Part shown: positions 10,858 to 22,823 of the stretch, in pieces | Position numbering within the stretch: the first letter of the stretch is position 1 | Layout of the letters: the number at the start of each line of letters is the position of its first letter | From: Aphrocallistes beatrix | Lineage: Eukaryota; Porifera; Hexactinellida; Sceptrulophora; Aphrocallistidae | NCBI GenBank assembly: GCA_963281255.1 | Contig: OY725491.1 | Coordinates: 2,294,001-2,358,000, forward strand | Length of the DNA stretch: 64,000 nucleotides | Direction: 5' to 3' | Program-made: the position numbers and the translations under genes | The notes under the pieces: model-generated | Told to the model about the DNA's origin: nothing | The model's database searches: none | What the model saw: the letters and a program-made list of their open reading frames with translations, nothing else

Positions 10858-12229
10858 TTCATACAATGTACATAGTGCAATGTCTCATTTGTAAGCAAAG
10901 ACTGCTAGAAAGTGGTTAATAAGCAAATCTTAATACAGTCAAAACCAATTTTCCTTACAGTGGATTTCTTACTTCTCGTTTTTTCTTACTATTTCTAACT
11001 ATATTTTGGTATAAAAAAATCAAAATCTATTAATTTCCAGCATTTTTTCTTACTGTTTGAACTTGTAAATAAATAGCAAGAAAAAACGGTCTTTTTAGAA
11101 ACTATGAACATCAAAGTTAAGATTTTAAAGCAACATTTTGCATCTGATCAATACCAGTGGAGTATATCAATTCTGAAGGTTTACTAAACATACATGGATT
11201 CACAAAGCAGAACTATTTATAGGAAATACGACTAATCTTGAAAAATATGCTATCAATACAGGTGAATAAAGCACTAGTAAATATACTATTCAAGATTATA
11301 ACAAGTTGTTAACAAACTTCTAACTGCATATTGCGGAGAACTGGTGCAACAGCAGAAAAATGAAACATAAACTTTTGGGTGAAATTAAAGATGATAAAGG
11401 CACAGGCCTCACCTCAGGTGTGGCACAGACCTCACCTGTATCCCCAAAAACACATTTTCAATTATTCCGGATGTAATTGCCTATATACGTCCATCAGTTG
11501 GTGGCTGAAGAAGACATTCCTGGGTTAATTCGAACCAAATTAGTGGATTTTATGAAATAAACAATATATTATTAAGAACAAGACGAACGAATCAGTAGAA
11601 GAGTGCCTAGCTTCGGTGCCTATGGTCGACCTGAAAAGTGTTGGCCATTGCCCCCCAACCCCCTGATCCTATCCCCACCATACTTCTCAATGTACGTATT
11701 TAATTCATTTATTATTTTTTATCAATATTTTGCATTACTAACATTATATTTTATTGTTAATTTCTGAGAGGATTGCACAGCTTCCATTACTTCCTCATCA
11801 CTATCACCAAGATAGGAATTACGCATATATTAAAAATACTTTACGCGTGCGCTATTGATACTTCACACATGCACAAATCACTACTTGACGCAGAGCAAAA
11901 TAGCAATTGCTCATGCGTAAAGTAGTGATTGTGCACGCGTTAAGTAGCAATTGCGCATGCGTAAAGTTTTTTTATCACCTCATATTACGGGCCTGTTGAT
12001 CTAGTAGTTTATTTAATATATTAATGCAAAGAAAATATTTGGAGTGGGAACTCTATGTGTTCAGATAAAAAGACAATTTGTTGGGTTTGAGCATTGCCAC
12101 ACCTTGTGAGTAACTAAACTTCCCAGTTTCTTGTCCGAGAAATTCTACCTATGTATAACAGTATCCTTCAGGAGAGAATGCTTTGATTTCATGAGCTCTC
12201 AAATCACTAAGGAGAATTTAATGGTATTC
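10858..12229. other. Intergenic DNA with degenerate GCATGCGTAAAGTAG repeats
   Basis: Mostly unique AT-rich sequence. At 11820-11970 a degenerate, partly palindromic repeat recurs several times in both orientations (variants of GCGCATGCGTAAAGTAGCAATT). No gene is supported. Confidence 0.5.
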
Positions 12230-12640
12230 ATCTAGACAGAAGAAGTATGGCAGTCTAGCTTGCGTCCCTTCTCCCCAGCTATGATACATCTAATCTTCTC
12301 CCCTGAAAGTGTGAACGAGTGGAGACATGGATTGTCCACACTGCTCAACACTAACATTTGGCTGGTAGAGAATTTCACATCGACAGGTCTAGTCATTGAT
12401 TGATGTCGCATGGAACCTAAAAAGCCGAGTTTGCAATCCAGGATTTGAACTCTATCATTGCCCAAGTCTGCCACATAGAGATGCTGATCTGGAGATACGG
12501 CAAGTTAAAGAGGAGACAAGATTTTTTATTTTCAGGCCTATTTGGACCTGTTCGCCTTAACAGAGAAAAGTCTGCAAGTGAGAACTGCAGTATAGCGTGA
12601 CGTTGACAATCAGTTACGTACACACTGTCTCATGGACAAG
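12230..12640 (-). pseudogene. NHL-repeat protein fragment, frameshifted
   Basis: Read on the minus strand, 12623-12500 gives an NHL-like blade (YVTDCQRHAILQFSL). A frameshift near 12500 is followed by LAVSPDQHLYVADLGNDRVQIL-type sequence, a typical NHL signature, and then a further blade with PVDVKF and LHSFTLSGE. There is no long start-to-stop frame. It resembles the C-terminal propeller of the intact coiled-coil/NHL gene at 53804 and looks like a dead paralogue. Confidence 0.75.
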
Positions 12641-14439
12641 AATACCATAAGGACTTACTCAGTCTGGATTTTCAAGATGATTGACACTTTGACACTTGAA
12701 CACGGCTGTTGCCAATACCACATATAAATACGGCCTGTGTTTTCTTGTACGGAGACACCTCTAACCATCTTGATTTCTCTGGGAGCTGACTTGTGCTGCC
12801 AACACTAATGAGGTGTTGGAATGTGTTATAATCAGGATGTATTGGTGAGAGTAAGAGTGGGCATTGAATTTATGCTCTGGAAATTGAAGCCATTTGTAAT
12901 AATTTAAATTCCTTCACAAGATTATCTCCTATCAGTACATATTAAAATAGAAGTTTTCATTGCAATTATTATATACCTATTATATACCTCGTACTAGTTA
13001 TCCCTATTTGCACGGGTCAGCTCGCACTACATCAATTAGATTGTGATCCAATTCATTAGTGGGTAATGTCACACACAGGAAATATCAACTGAGCTTTGTA
13101 GAATAAATTACAGAATTTGATGGGTCACCTGCATTAGTTCGAATTTATATGTTGGCATTAGTTCGATAAATTCTGATGTTGGCGCTAGTTCGAAAGATAG
13201 GTATGCATTAGTTCGAAAGTTAGCTACGTATGTTAATAAACAAATTTTCTTATCATAGCTCTTCTAAAATGGCAATCAACAACAAATTTAAATAAAATTT
13301 AAAGTACTTTTCTCTTCGATTGTATTTCTGTTAAAAGGAATTTATTCTTGAGAATTTTGCTACATTGATGCTCACCCAGGGTTGCATGCTAAAATATCTT
13401 GGACCCCTTAACCCTCCCTGAAATTTGGAGCTAGATCCAACCCTGCTGTCACCGGAAACAATTTATAAGGAATAACCTTGCCAAAAAGTACGGGGCTAAA
13501 GCCCACATAACCCCTTGGATCTGCCGCCACTGCTTATGATAAGAGCGAATTCATTAATGCACTCACTGAGTTGGATTCCAACTATGGCCAACGATAAACA
13601 ACCACAACAACTTTCAGGAATTCAACAACCATTTATTGAAAAATAATTTTTAAGAGCAAGGACATATGATTCCAAAAACAGCGTTATCATATTTTATCAA
13701 CTGAAATGATTATTTTCAAACTAGATACTAAGCATACATACAAGTATGAACACAAATAATTTATATTTGCACTTCTGACAAAAAAAACCTTACCCACCTG
13801 GCTGATAAGTACGTTGATACGTCTTCGCTTTTAGATTCAAAAGAATGTAGCAGCCATTCGAAGATGCAAGCCTTATAATAAGAATATTTACATGTGTAAC
13901 GTGATTCTTATCGAATACTTGTATCAGTCCATTCTCTTGTTGAACAGATAGCCATTAAAACTCAAAATACATATACTGCAGTTCAAAATAAATTTTCATT
14001 TCTGAGATTAAGTACTGTTATTCCATATTTTGTCTATTAGATTGAGACTCAACCAATGTCAGTTCCAACTGGAATGACTAACAATATTCAAACATTTTCT
14101 CCTGAACATGATCTAAGTGATTAAAGATTGCTAGTAAAAAATATCGGCAAATGTAAAGCGATACAATGGAAAAGCATATCAAATGTCAACTGACTAATAG
14201 TGCAACTTTCGTAAGTAAGCAGAGGGAATTGAAGCATTTTGTCGATCAGAATTTTTTGTTTATACATTAGATATTAGATGTAGTGCTAGTGCCGGGGACA
14301 GGGAATTTCTGGTCAAATTATCGCTATATCCAATAAATTAGTATAGAATCTCATCTACTGGGGCACCTCAAAATCAACAAAATTATCACTAGATCCAATA
14401 TCTACTGTATATCCTTATTAGAAATTCCAGTTTATCGAC
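12641..14439. other. Intergenic DNA, degenerate short repeats
   Basis: At 13125-13225 a GCATTAGTTCGAAA motif is repeated irregularly. At 13377-13540 a GC-richer block ends in GATCTGCCGCCACTGC, which resembles a hAT-type terminal motif, but no matching end or duplication was found. The rest is unassigned. Confidence 0.4.
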
Positions 14440-14720
14440 TGTAACTCAGCCATTTTAGGTGATAAAAGGCTGAAATTTTCATAGAATGTGTATATTAAAT
14501 TAATATACGTATCTCAAATATGCCACAACTATCATCAAAAAGTGATAACTCATCACCCTGTCATGACGTCATCATTACGCATCAAAAATGGAAAAATTAA
14601 CAAATTTGGTGATTTTTCTACCTTATAATTAATCAATGTGATCCTGGAGTTTCCAAAGGGCGCCTCTGGCAGACACAAAGTGTCCGCCAGCCGCGCATCG
14701 CAAGCAAGCGAATGGGACTA
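14440..14720 (+). repeat. Truncated Helitron-like copy upstream of the ACBP gene
   Basis: It shares the family body (AACTCAGCCATTTTAGGTGA, AAGGCTGAAATTTT, then TGACGTCATCATTACGCATC) and the tail segment ACACAAAGTGTCCGCCAGCC, ending in a damaged CAAGCAAGCGAA tail. A perfect TGACGTCA palindrome sits at 14564-14571, 218 bp before the ACBP start codon. Confidence 0.85.
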
Positions 14721-14788
14721 CTGGCATTATTTGTCTAATATTTTAATTATTTATATGTTAGATATACATTTTTTTCGGGTCTTCTAAC

Positions 14789-15118
14789 ATGGCGAGTGCT
14801 GGTGATTTGAGTGTAAAATTCCAAAAAGCTGCCGATTTTGTTCGCGCTCTACCTCCTGATGGTAAGATAAAGCCTTCTCAAGAGCTACAATTGAAATTTT
14901 ACTCTCACTACAAACAAGCAACCATAGGTAAATGTGATATGCCGCGCCCTGGAATGTTCGATTTCACAGGCAAAACTAAATGGGATGCTTGGAATGCTCT
15001 CGGCGATCTGAGTCAAGATGACGCCAAGAAAGAGTATATAAAGGCTTTGATTGCAGTGGTGAAAGATAATGAAAGCACTCCTGAGGGAGAAGCGATTCTT
15101 AAGGAGATTGCTCTTTAG
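14789..15118 (+). CDS. Acyl-CoA-binding protein
   Basis: A single-exon 109-residue protein that is essentially one ACBP domain (residues 6-95) with a short C-terminal extension; typical small ACBPs have about 87 residues. It carries the family motifs [27 protein letters not shown] and EYIKAL, which include the conserved Tyr and Lys residues that contact the CoA phosphate and acyl chain. Such proteins buffer and transport cytosolic long-chain acyl-CoA esters. The start at ATG 14789 matches the family's normal N-terminus. There is no signal peptide or membrane segment. The gene is flanked on both sides by Helitron-like fragments; it could be a DBI- or ACBD7-type member. Confidence 0.93.
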   Translation: MASAGDLSVKFQKAADFVRALPPDGKIKPSQELQLKFYSHYKQATIGKCDMPRPGMFDFTGKTKWDAWNALGDLSQDDAKKEYIKALIAVVKDNESTPEGEAILKEIAL

Positions 15119-15707
15119 CTGAACTCTTTGTTTCTATTTATAAATTTACTTGGTGTTCTAGTAATCTCTAGTATTGTACTTAAATATTTATCATTAGGGT
15201 TTGATACTTCTTGTCATTATATTAAATCTACCAATACAAACTTTTCTAAAATTTTGTTAATTTTAAGATTTTAGATATGACATGGTATTTCCATTCACTA
15301 TCAGAGTTTTGAAAATGTAATGGGAAGGAGACTTTCGTCAAATTGTTTCCTCTGGCTCTCAGGATGAAGTTAGTTGGCTTGGCGTAAGGGAAGCTCTCTT
15401 TCTCCACAACTTTCATTTTTAAATATTAGGACTATACTAGTTATAAAAAAGTGATAATGATGTCATCATTCTGTGATGAACTTACATTTCGTCTCATTCT
15501 CGAACTTGCTCGAGCCAGTGACAAAATACTCTGGTGTACCAAAAATCAGTTTCCTATGATTGGCAGTTTCTTCAATCAATTCGTGATTATATTACACGCA
15601 TACAGAATATGAAAACTAGTTTCATTAACTTAATTACGAATTCTTGAAGACGAATATAATTTAAAAATGTCTTTCATTTATTGATTATTTACCTATCATA
15701 GAATCAA
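15119..15707. repeat. ACBP/tubulin intergenic region with a Helitron-like fragment
   Basis: 15450-15600 contains degenerate family sequence in reverse orientation (AATGATGTCATCATTCTGTG, then CAGTTTCTTCAATCAATTCG). The rest is the ACBP 3' flank and the tubulin upstream region, without other recognised features. Confidence 0.6.
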
Positions 15708-17051
15708 ATGAGAGAGATAGTTCACATTCCAGTTGGACATCACGGTAACCAAATAGGATATAAAGTAAGCGCAGAGAACTGGGTTGGCAGATAATACCAT
15801 AGCTCTGCTACTAATTAGCTCTCTACCTTCTAGTTCCTGCAGGTGATAGGAGGAGAGCACTGCGTACGTTCAGATGGGAGTCTGCTTCCTAGTCCGGAGT
15901 CTAGCCACTTCCTCCACAGAACAGAGCGGCTGGATGTGTACTACAACGAGAGTGCAGAGGGCAGATATGTCCCCAGAGCTGTCCTGGTTGATTTAGATCC
16001 CAAATTCCTGAAGGAAGGTCCGCTCTCCAAGCAGATCCCGTCCAAGAACATTTTCTATGGTAGAGGCGGGGCGAATAATATATTTGCAAACGGGCACTAC
16101 ATTGACGGCGCCGACCTGGTAGATGGCATCCTGGACTGCGTACGGAAGGAAGTAGAAGCTTGCGATGGTTTTCAGGGGTTTCAGATGACTCATTCTCTCG
16201 GGGGCGGCACAGGGTCGGGGCTGGGAACTCTGGTCTTGAGCAGACTCAGGGAAGAATATCCAGACCGGACCATGCTCAACTTCTGTGTGAGTCCCTACTC
16301 GTGTGCCGGGGACTCCGTAGTGGCGCCCTACAACGCCGTGCTGGCTCTGCACCAACTGGTGGAGAACTCTGACCAGACCGTGATCCTGGACTACAAGGCA
16401 CTGCTGGACATGTTCGGGGACACTGGGGAAGGCAGCTACCACAGTATGAACTCGACGGTGTCCTACGTCATGTCAGGCATGACGTCATGCTACAGGTTCC
16501 CGTGCCCTCTCAATTTGGATCTCAGAAAGGTGTCTGTAAAAATGGTCCCATTCCCCAGGCTGCATATGTTCATGGCAGCTTTCGCTCCTAACATTACGGA
16601 GAATCAGAAAGTTTCTGTTTCTGAGTTAGCAGAGCAGATGTACTCCCCCAAGCACCTGCTCACCTCGTGCGACCCGAGAGCTGGCCGGTACTTAGCTACT
16701 TCTACATTCTTCCGTGGCACGGAGGTGACGATGCGGGAAGTAGACGAGCACTTGCTAGCCGTGCACAAGAGCGATCAGTCTCAGCTAGTCAAGAGAGCTC
16801 CTTTCGAAGTGCTGACGGGTCTCTGTAGCGTGCCACAGGAGAATGTGGACATGTCTGCCACCTATGTTCACAACAGCACTGCTATTAAGTCTAGTTTCAA
16901 CCGGTTAAGCGAGGAATTCAAAATTCTCTTCAAAAAGAAGGCTTTCCTCGCACCTTTCTTGTCCTGTGGGATGGACGAGATGGAATTTGTTGAAGCGAGG
17001 TCGAATCTAGAAGATCTGATACAGGAATATAAGGAATATGAAATTTTTTGA
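15708..17051 (+). CDS. Divergent beta-tubulin lacking the acidic C-terminal tail
   Basis: Exon 1 is 15708-15764 (MREIVH start, ending TATAAA|GTAAGC). A 69-bp intron ends at TTCTAG 15833, and exon 2 is 15834-17051. The junction restores the tubulin K-F-x-x-V-I pattern. The protein is 424 residues, against about 445 for normal beta-tubulin. MREI, the glycine-rich GTP loop GGGTGSG, MVPFPRLH and GMDEMEF identify beta-tubulin. Unusual points: the nucleotide-contacting GQCGNQ becomes GHHGNQ (positions 10-15), the DLEP motif reads DLDP, the loop after GDTGEG is changed and shortened, and the protein ends YKEYEIF with no Glu-rich tail. It is probably a lineage-specific paralogue; incorporation into microtubules is unknown. 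Confidence 0.92.
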
Positions 17052-17809
17052 TAATTTGAAGTATGCATATATATTTTATAGATTTAAATAATCAATTTTT
17101 TGTCTGTTTCTTGTATTTTCTCAAAAATAATATTTTGTAAATAGAACATTGTGATGAGTGCAGCTCCTGATAGAACACAATGAAATTCCTCATGAAAATT
17201 GTTTCCTAGGCACGATAGACTTAAGAATTGTATTACCAGCATTATGTATAAACTACGTACATATCAGGTACCCGAATCAAAGTGCTTTGTCATCATCTTA
17301 TTGCTCAACTAGCAATTTTCGAAACATATTAAATAATTTTCTTACCAGCCTTCGTACTTGTAATTGTTCATGTTCCCAACTGTTTTCACCAATATCTCCG
17401 AACCGGTATATTTTAGCCCATTAAAATGTAATATTAGCTGATATAAAACCATCCCCAAATATATAAAGTTGCTAGTTCCTTTGCCAATATCAGAAGTACT
17501 GCGAACCCAAACAGGACAAATCCCATTATAAATCTTCAGGAATGAGAGCCTACGTTGCGGAACCAGTAAATAATCTCCAAATTGCTTGAATTTTTAATGG
17601 TGAATATTTGGTGCTCAAAGTAAGCTATGATCTAAAGATACAAATTTTGAACTTTTTGAAACACCTATTTTATTATTACTCACAGCATTACGTAGATCCA
17701 TATTCCCACACTTTTGGTTGGTATTCTGATGCACTATCAATCTCTAGCTATATTTACCGTTGAAACGCAACACTAGCTACAACAGGTCAACTTGACTCAA
17801 ATTATTTGA
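17052..17809. other. Intergenic, no feature seen
   Basis: AT-rich sequence between the tubulin and USP39-like genes. No repeat or convincing reading frame was recognised. Confidence 0.4.
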
Positions 17810-20800
17810 ATGTCGAAACGCGATCTCCCTTCCAGTACCACTGCTCTCACTGATGCTGACTCAGAGCATCCCGCGCTTAGTCCTGAGGCAGAGGAGGAGC
17901 CCGGTGCGAAGAGAGTCCGACTCCTCTCAGCCACGGACTCCAGCGATGTGCGCAGGTGTCCCTACCTCGACACGATAGACAGAGCAGTCCTGGACTTTGA
18001 CTTTGAGAAGTTGTGCTCCGTCTCACTCAGCACTAACAACGTGTACGCATGTCTGGTATGCGGGAAGTACTTCCAAGTAAGCGAGTATCTCTGATCTAGC
18101 ATTCTCTTGTGTTGTGTGTTATGTTTTGAGTTGTGTTTCTAAGGGCCGAGGCATTCACTCACACGCGTACACTCACTCCGTGCAGGTACCACACCACGTG
18201 TTCCTCAACCTGCTCACTCACCGGTTCTACTGCCTTCCCGACAACTACGAGATCCACGACTCCTCTCTCGCAGACATCAAGCACCAGCTCGACCCCAAGT
18301 TCTCCCCTCAAGACATCGCTACCCTCAACACCAACGACACGTGGTCTCGCTCCCTCACGGGAGTGAGGTACCTGCCAGGAGTGGTCGGGCTGAATAACAT
18401 CAAAGCTAACGACTACATGAACGTAGTTCTGCAGGGACTGTCCCACGTCGTCGCCATCAGAGACTACTTCCTGCAGGTAGGCAGTAGGTGCTATGATATG
18501 CTGGGAAGATTAGCATAGAGCTATACAGCATTGTTAGTGCAACTCGTAGTATGGGAGATGCCTTTGTCATGATCGCTTGTGTAACGTCCGTCTGCTCGTT
18601 CCTGGAAAATCTTTTGAACGGAATTGCACCAACTTTGACTATACATTCCATATATGGTAGAAATTTAAACCTGGGTTCAAATTTTGCAAAATTTTCACGC
18701 CTTTTCACAAAAGGTGTTGAATTATATTTGCCAATTAGAATCCAGGATTTAACATTACGGTTGGCTTTGATTTTTGACCGAAGTGATTATACCTAACTCA
18801 ATGCATATAATATTAGAATCACTCTAAGCTTCTAAGTGCTAAATGTAACCTAAATGTAATTGTTGCAATCCAAACGCGTTTGGCGTCGAACGCATATGGA
18901 CTGCAACAATATATTTCAAATTCTCTAATTACAGTCCACTTCGAAAACCGGGTCACCTCGGGACCAGACCTGGGCATCCCGGTTTTCGAGTGATTAGATG
19001 TACTGTATCAAGTTAGTATAGCGTACGTGACAAAAACAAATCATTTTAAAGAGAAATAATCTTGGGTCCGTGTAAACTAGCATCCTTAATAATTATGCTA
19101 TAGTAAGACCACACCAAAAAGTGACACGGCTCTCACATACCCGCCGAACCTGTTGTTTCGCCATTGTATAATACATACGTATGTACATACTACATAGTCA
19201 GTCTGTCTCATCCCTCTCATTGGTATTACATTGATGACAGTAAAATTTGTACTTTGACTCTATTTCATCGTGCACCCACACCCATAAATGCTGTGTAACA
19301 ACTCTTCATACATTAAGCATATACAAATGGAATGTTTTAAACTAAAAACATAATTTTGCAAAGAAAATATCATCCAAACTCGCCCCGGTTTCCGAGAGTA
19401 ATTTGTATAGAACACGACCATATTTTTCTGGATCTGCCCCGGTTTTCGGAAGTGGACTGTATATGTTTCTGAATTTCCCTTGAATTAATTACTGGTTTCT
19501 CATACTGTTGCATATCATTGCGTAAGATGGGAGACCTATGTGCTTACTTTGGTTACCGATTCTTTCGAATATATGTTATTATGGGACGTATCATTGGTTC
19601 GAATTTACCAATGGTCGTAGTTAGAATTAGAATTTTGCTATTTAGTCGATAATTCAAATCGTAGGAACTTATTATAAAATCTTCCACATTCATATTTCAC
19701 ATCCAATTTCGATTGATTTATGATTCAAACAAACAATAAAATGTCTAAATTCCTTTCGAATTAATGCTGCGCACAATATGATAATATTAACTGGGCCTAC
19801 TCATGAAATTGAAGGAGTGTCTGTTGATATATTTTCAGAATGAATGGCTGTAGTCGAAATGTCTCAAATTTTCTGAGTCTACTGTTCTTTACACAGCAAC
19901 TGTGTTCAGGAGAGCAGTTACGTCGGCATCAAGAGGCCACCTGGTGATCAGCTGTTCCTCCTTGTCCACCAATTCGGCGCGTTGATGCGGAAACTGTGGA
20001 ACAAGCGGAACTTCAAGAGTCACGTGTCCCCTCACGAGATGCTGCAGGCAGTGGTGCACTTGTCACGTAAGAGATTCCAGATCACACAGCAAGGCGACGC
20101 CATAGAGTTCCTCGCCTGGCTGCTCAACTCCCTGCACCTGGCACTGGGAGGTTCTCGGAAGAAGGAGACTGTCATCACCAGAACATTCCAGGGACACCTC
20201 AAGGTATTCCTAATTTCCTATCTATCCATGGTTCAGGGATGTTAAGCTATTGCACTGTCTGATGTTGCTACACGTACTAGGTCTACTCTAAAAGACTCCC
20301 GAACAACTCAGAGGAAACTGAGATAGACCCCATCGCTCAGTCTCTCCTGTTGCTAGAGGCAGAAGAGGAATGTGAGGAATGTCCCTTCCTCTACCTGACT
20401 CTAGACATCCCTTCTGCCCCTCTCTTCCAGGACGCTCTGGAGAAGAATATCATCCCCCAGGTACGCTATACCGCAGTGGTTCTCTATCTCAAACGTACTT
20501 CAATTTTGAACCATTACCCCACGTTAGAAATATAAAGCCAATTACCTCAGTGGGTAGCCTCTAGTTGAGAACCACTATTATAGCAGATACAGACAATTCC
20601 TGATAGGATATTTCTTCATAAGTAATTCATCCTAAAATGAACTTCATATCGTCTCGTGAGACCAATCATACTTGTATCAAATTTCTTAAATACTGCATAT
20701 TCCCAGCTTTCTAGGTGGTATTGCGAGAATTAATTATTCTAGAAAACAATTAGTTTTACATTCAAATGATTACATTTTACTGCTCATAGAAGTTGAGAAT

Positions 20801-21369
20801 CTCCTGGAAAGCTGAAAGGAAATAAATAGAATCTGAGTTTGTACATATCCCTGTTCTATATACGTATGATGTATGGAATAGAGTTATACCTGTGCTAATT
20901 ACAAATTATTCTTATTTAACATCATCTTCATTTGCAGGTGGCACTGAGCGAGCTCCTGTCTAAATTCGACAGAAAGTCTCAGAAAGAGTACACTACAAAT
21001 AAAGAGACCACTTTCCGACGTTTCGAGATAACCAAGTTGCCCCCGTACCTGATCCTCTACATCAAGAGGTTCACTAAGAACATATTCTACACAGAGAAAA
21101 ATCCCACGATAGTCAACTTCCCATTCAAACAGCTGGATCTCAGCGAATTCGCGCCGAACGATAGCCAGTGTTCTGGGATATACGATCTGGTTGCTAACAT
21201 AGTGCATGATGGAATGCCAGCGAACGGTAGTTACAGAATCCACCTGCAGCACAAGGGAGCTAACCACTGGTTTGAAATGCAAGACTTGCACGTGACGGAC
21301 CTACTCCCAGAAATGATTTCCCTCTCAGAGGCTTATATACAGATTTATCAGCTGAGTAAGGAAGAGTGA
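17810..21369 (+). CDS. USP39: USP39/Sad1-type tri-snRNP ubiquitin-peptidase-like splicing factor
   Basis: Five exons: 17810-18076, 18144-18476, 19910-20203, 20281-20460 and 20938-21369. All junctions are GT-AG and phase 0, giving 501 residues. The order is a charged N-terminus with an AKRVR basic patch, a UBP zinc finger (CPYLDT, CLVCGKYF, SHAYTHSV, HHVFLNL), then a USP-like domain (GLNNIKANDY, IKRPPGD, HEMLQAV, PPYLILYIKRFTKN, NPTIVNFP, YDLVANIVHDG, LSEAYIQI). As in known USP39 proteins, the nucleophile position of the Cys box is not cysteine (KANDYMN), so it acts as a scaffold for U4/U6.U5 tri-snRNP recruitment in the nucleus rather than as a deubiquitinase. Intron 2 (18477-19909) carries a MITE; the other introns are 67-477 bp. 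Confidence 0.96.
18932..19460. mobile_element. MITE with Tigger/pogo-like ends in USP39 intron 2
   Basis: The inverted ends CAGTCCACTTCGAAAACCGG and (reverse complement) CAGTCCACTTCCGAAAACCGG are flanked by TA on both sides, as expected for a Tc1/mariner/pogo-type insertion. It is 529 bp long with no coding capacity. Confidence 0.85.
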
Positions 21370-22823
21370 GGATGTGAAACTTACGAATATACTCTCTACA
21401 CTCTAGAATGAAGAAGAGCCATTTTAATCAAAGTGATCTCTCTGAAGGTTCAGTTAAATCGATACAGATTTGGATTATTCATGAGCGGAAATGGAAAATT
21501 AATTTATTTTATAATTGACCATAAACGCTTATTTTTTACTGATTTCCGTAGTTCAAGACGGGCGCTGCATTTTTTCGGACAAAGTTACCTATTTTCATTT
21601 GTCAGACATTAGTGTGCATTTCAGTCCCAGCGACCTTATTCCAGTCTTGATAATTCGACCTTTCATGACCCTTGAAAGCAGGACTGGTTACAAAATTGAA
21701 ATTTAAAACTAATTTTCCAGATATCATAGTAAGGATTAATGTGAATCTTCGTTTATTATAAATTACTACATAATTTCCTTTGCGAAATACAGATATGAGA
21801 ATAATTATTGAATAACCTAAATTCTGCATATTAGATGCAGTGCTCGAAAAATATGGGTTATGTTAGCCAAAAATTTGAGTATGGCATAGGCGTAGCAGCC
21901 ATCCCACTTTTTGCTCTGTATTCCTAGGCATGGCAAACACCGGACCACTCACTTTCTTGTCTAGTATTGCAATGTATGTGAACGGCTGGACCACTTTTGG
22001 GCGGCGTACTACGCACCTATATGCATAGCTATCTAATTTTCCAAATTATACACGTTTTATATTGGAAAATTCAGATGGAGCATTCGGAAATGGTGGTTCT
22101 TAGCCAACGGATTAGCTAAGATTGTGGCGCTGTGAGCCACTGAGCCCCCCAGTGGGGTCCAGGTGCAAAGCCCCTGGAAGCTGAAGGCAGTTTGATTATA
22201 ACTAGACCAAAATCTTCCAAGTTTGCTCGTTCTTGTTGTCTAGTACACCTATCCTGACTAGACATACAAGTACAAATATTATTTCCATCACATATAATCT
22301 ACAAGCAGGAGAGGCAGTGACGGCTCCAGGGATTTTAATTTTGTGGGCCAACTTAAATTCGACCCTGCTAGAATGAGGAGACCAGCCGGCGTTAATGCAG
22401 GAACGTAGCCATGATTTTGTATTTGGGGGTCGTGAGCGAGCGAAGCGAGCAAATAAGGGGGCTTGCCCAATAGGTCCAGTCACTTAGAAACTGTATTTAA
22501 AATACAACTAATGAAATATCAACGGTTATAATATAGGGTGAAGAATCTGATTTTTTAATTAATATGATTCTAATGTGAATATGTCTTGAGTTATTATTAT
22601 TTACAAATTTTATGGCCAATAATAACCACAGGAATATGCATAGAGGATGTACCACTTTCAAGTCCTGCGCCACCACAGAATAATGATCCCCAATTATTAA
22701 GATCTTATTAACAGGATTTTCATTGCACCACATTAATTTTTTTAATAACCTATTTTTCTATCTAAAAGTTAGTCACTTCGAATTATCCCTAAAAACTAAT
22801 ACCGAATATAGTATATATAAATT
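21370..22823. other. Intergenic DNA with an interspersed-repeat fragment
   Basis: At about 22310-22470 a GC-richer block begins GCAGTGACGGCTCCAGGGA, resembling a hAT-type end, and contains GAGCGAGCGAAGCGAGC, which recurs near 39017. Otherwise no gene is supported. Confidence 0.45.

Noticed and set aside
15834..15842. Alternative acceptor CTGCAG at 15842 for tubulin exon 2
   Set aside because: Both keep frame, but the TTCTAG at 15833 restores the conserved K-F-x-x-V-I residues of tubulin.
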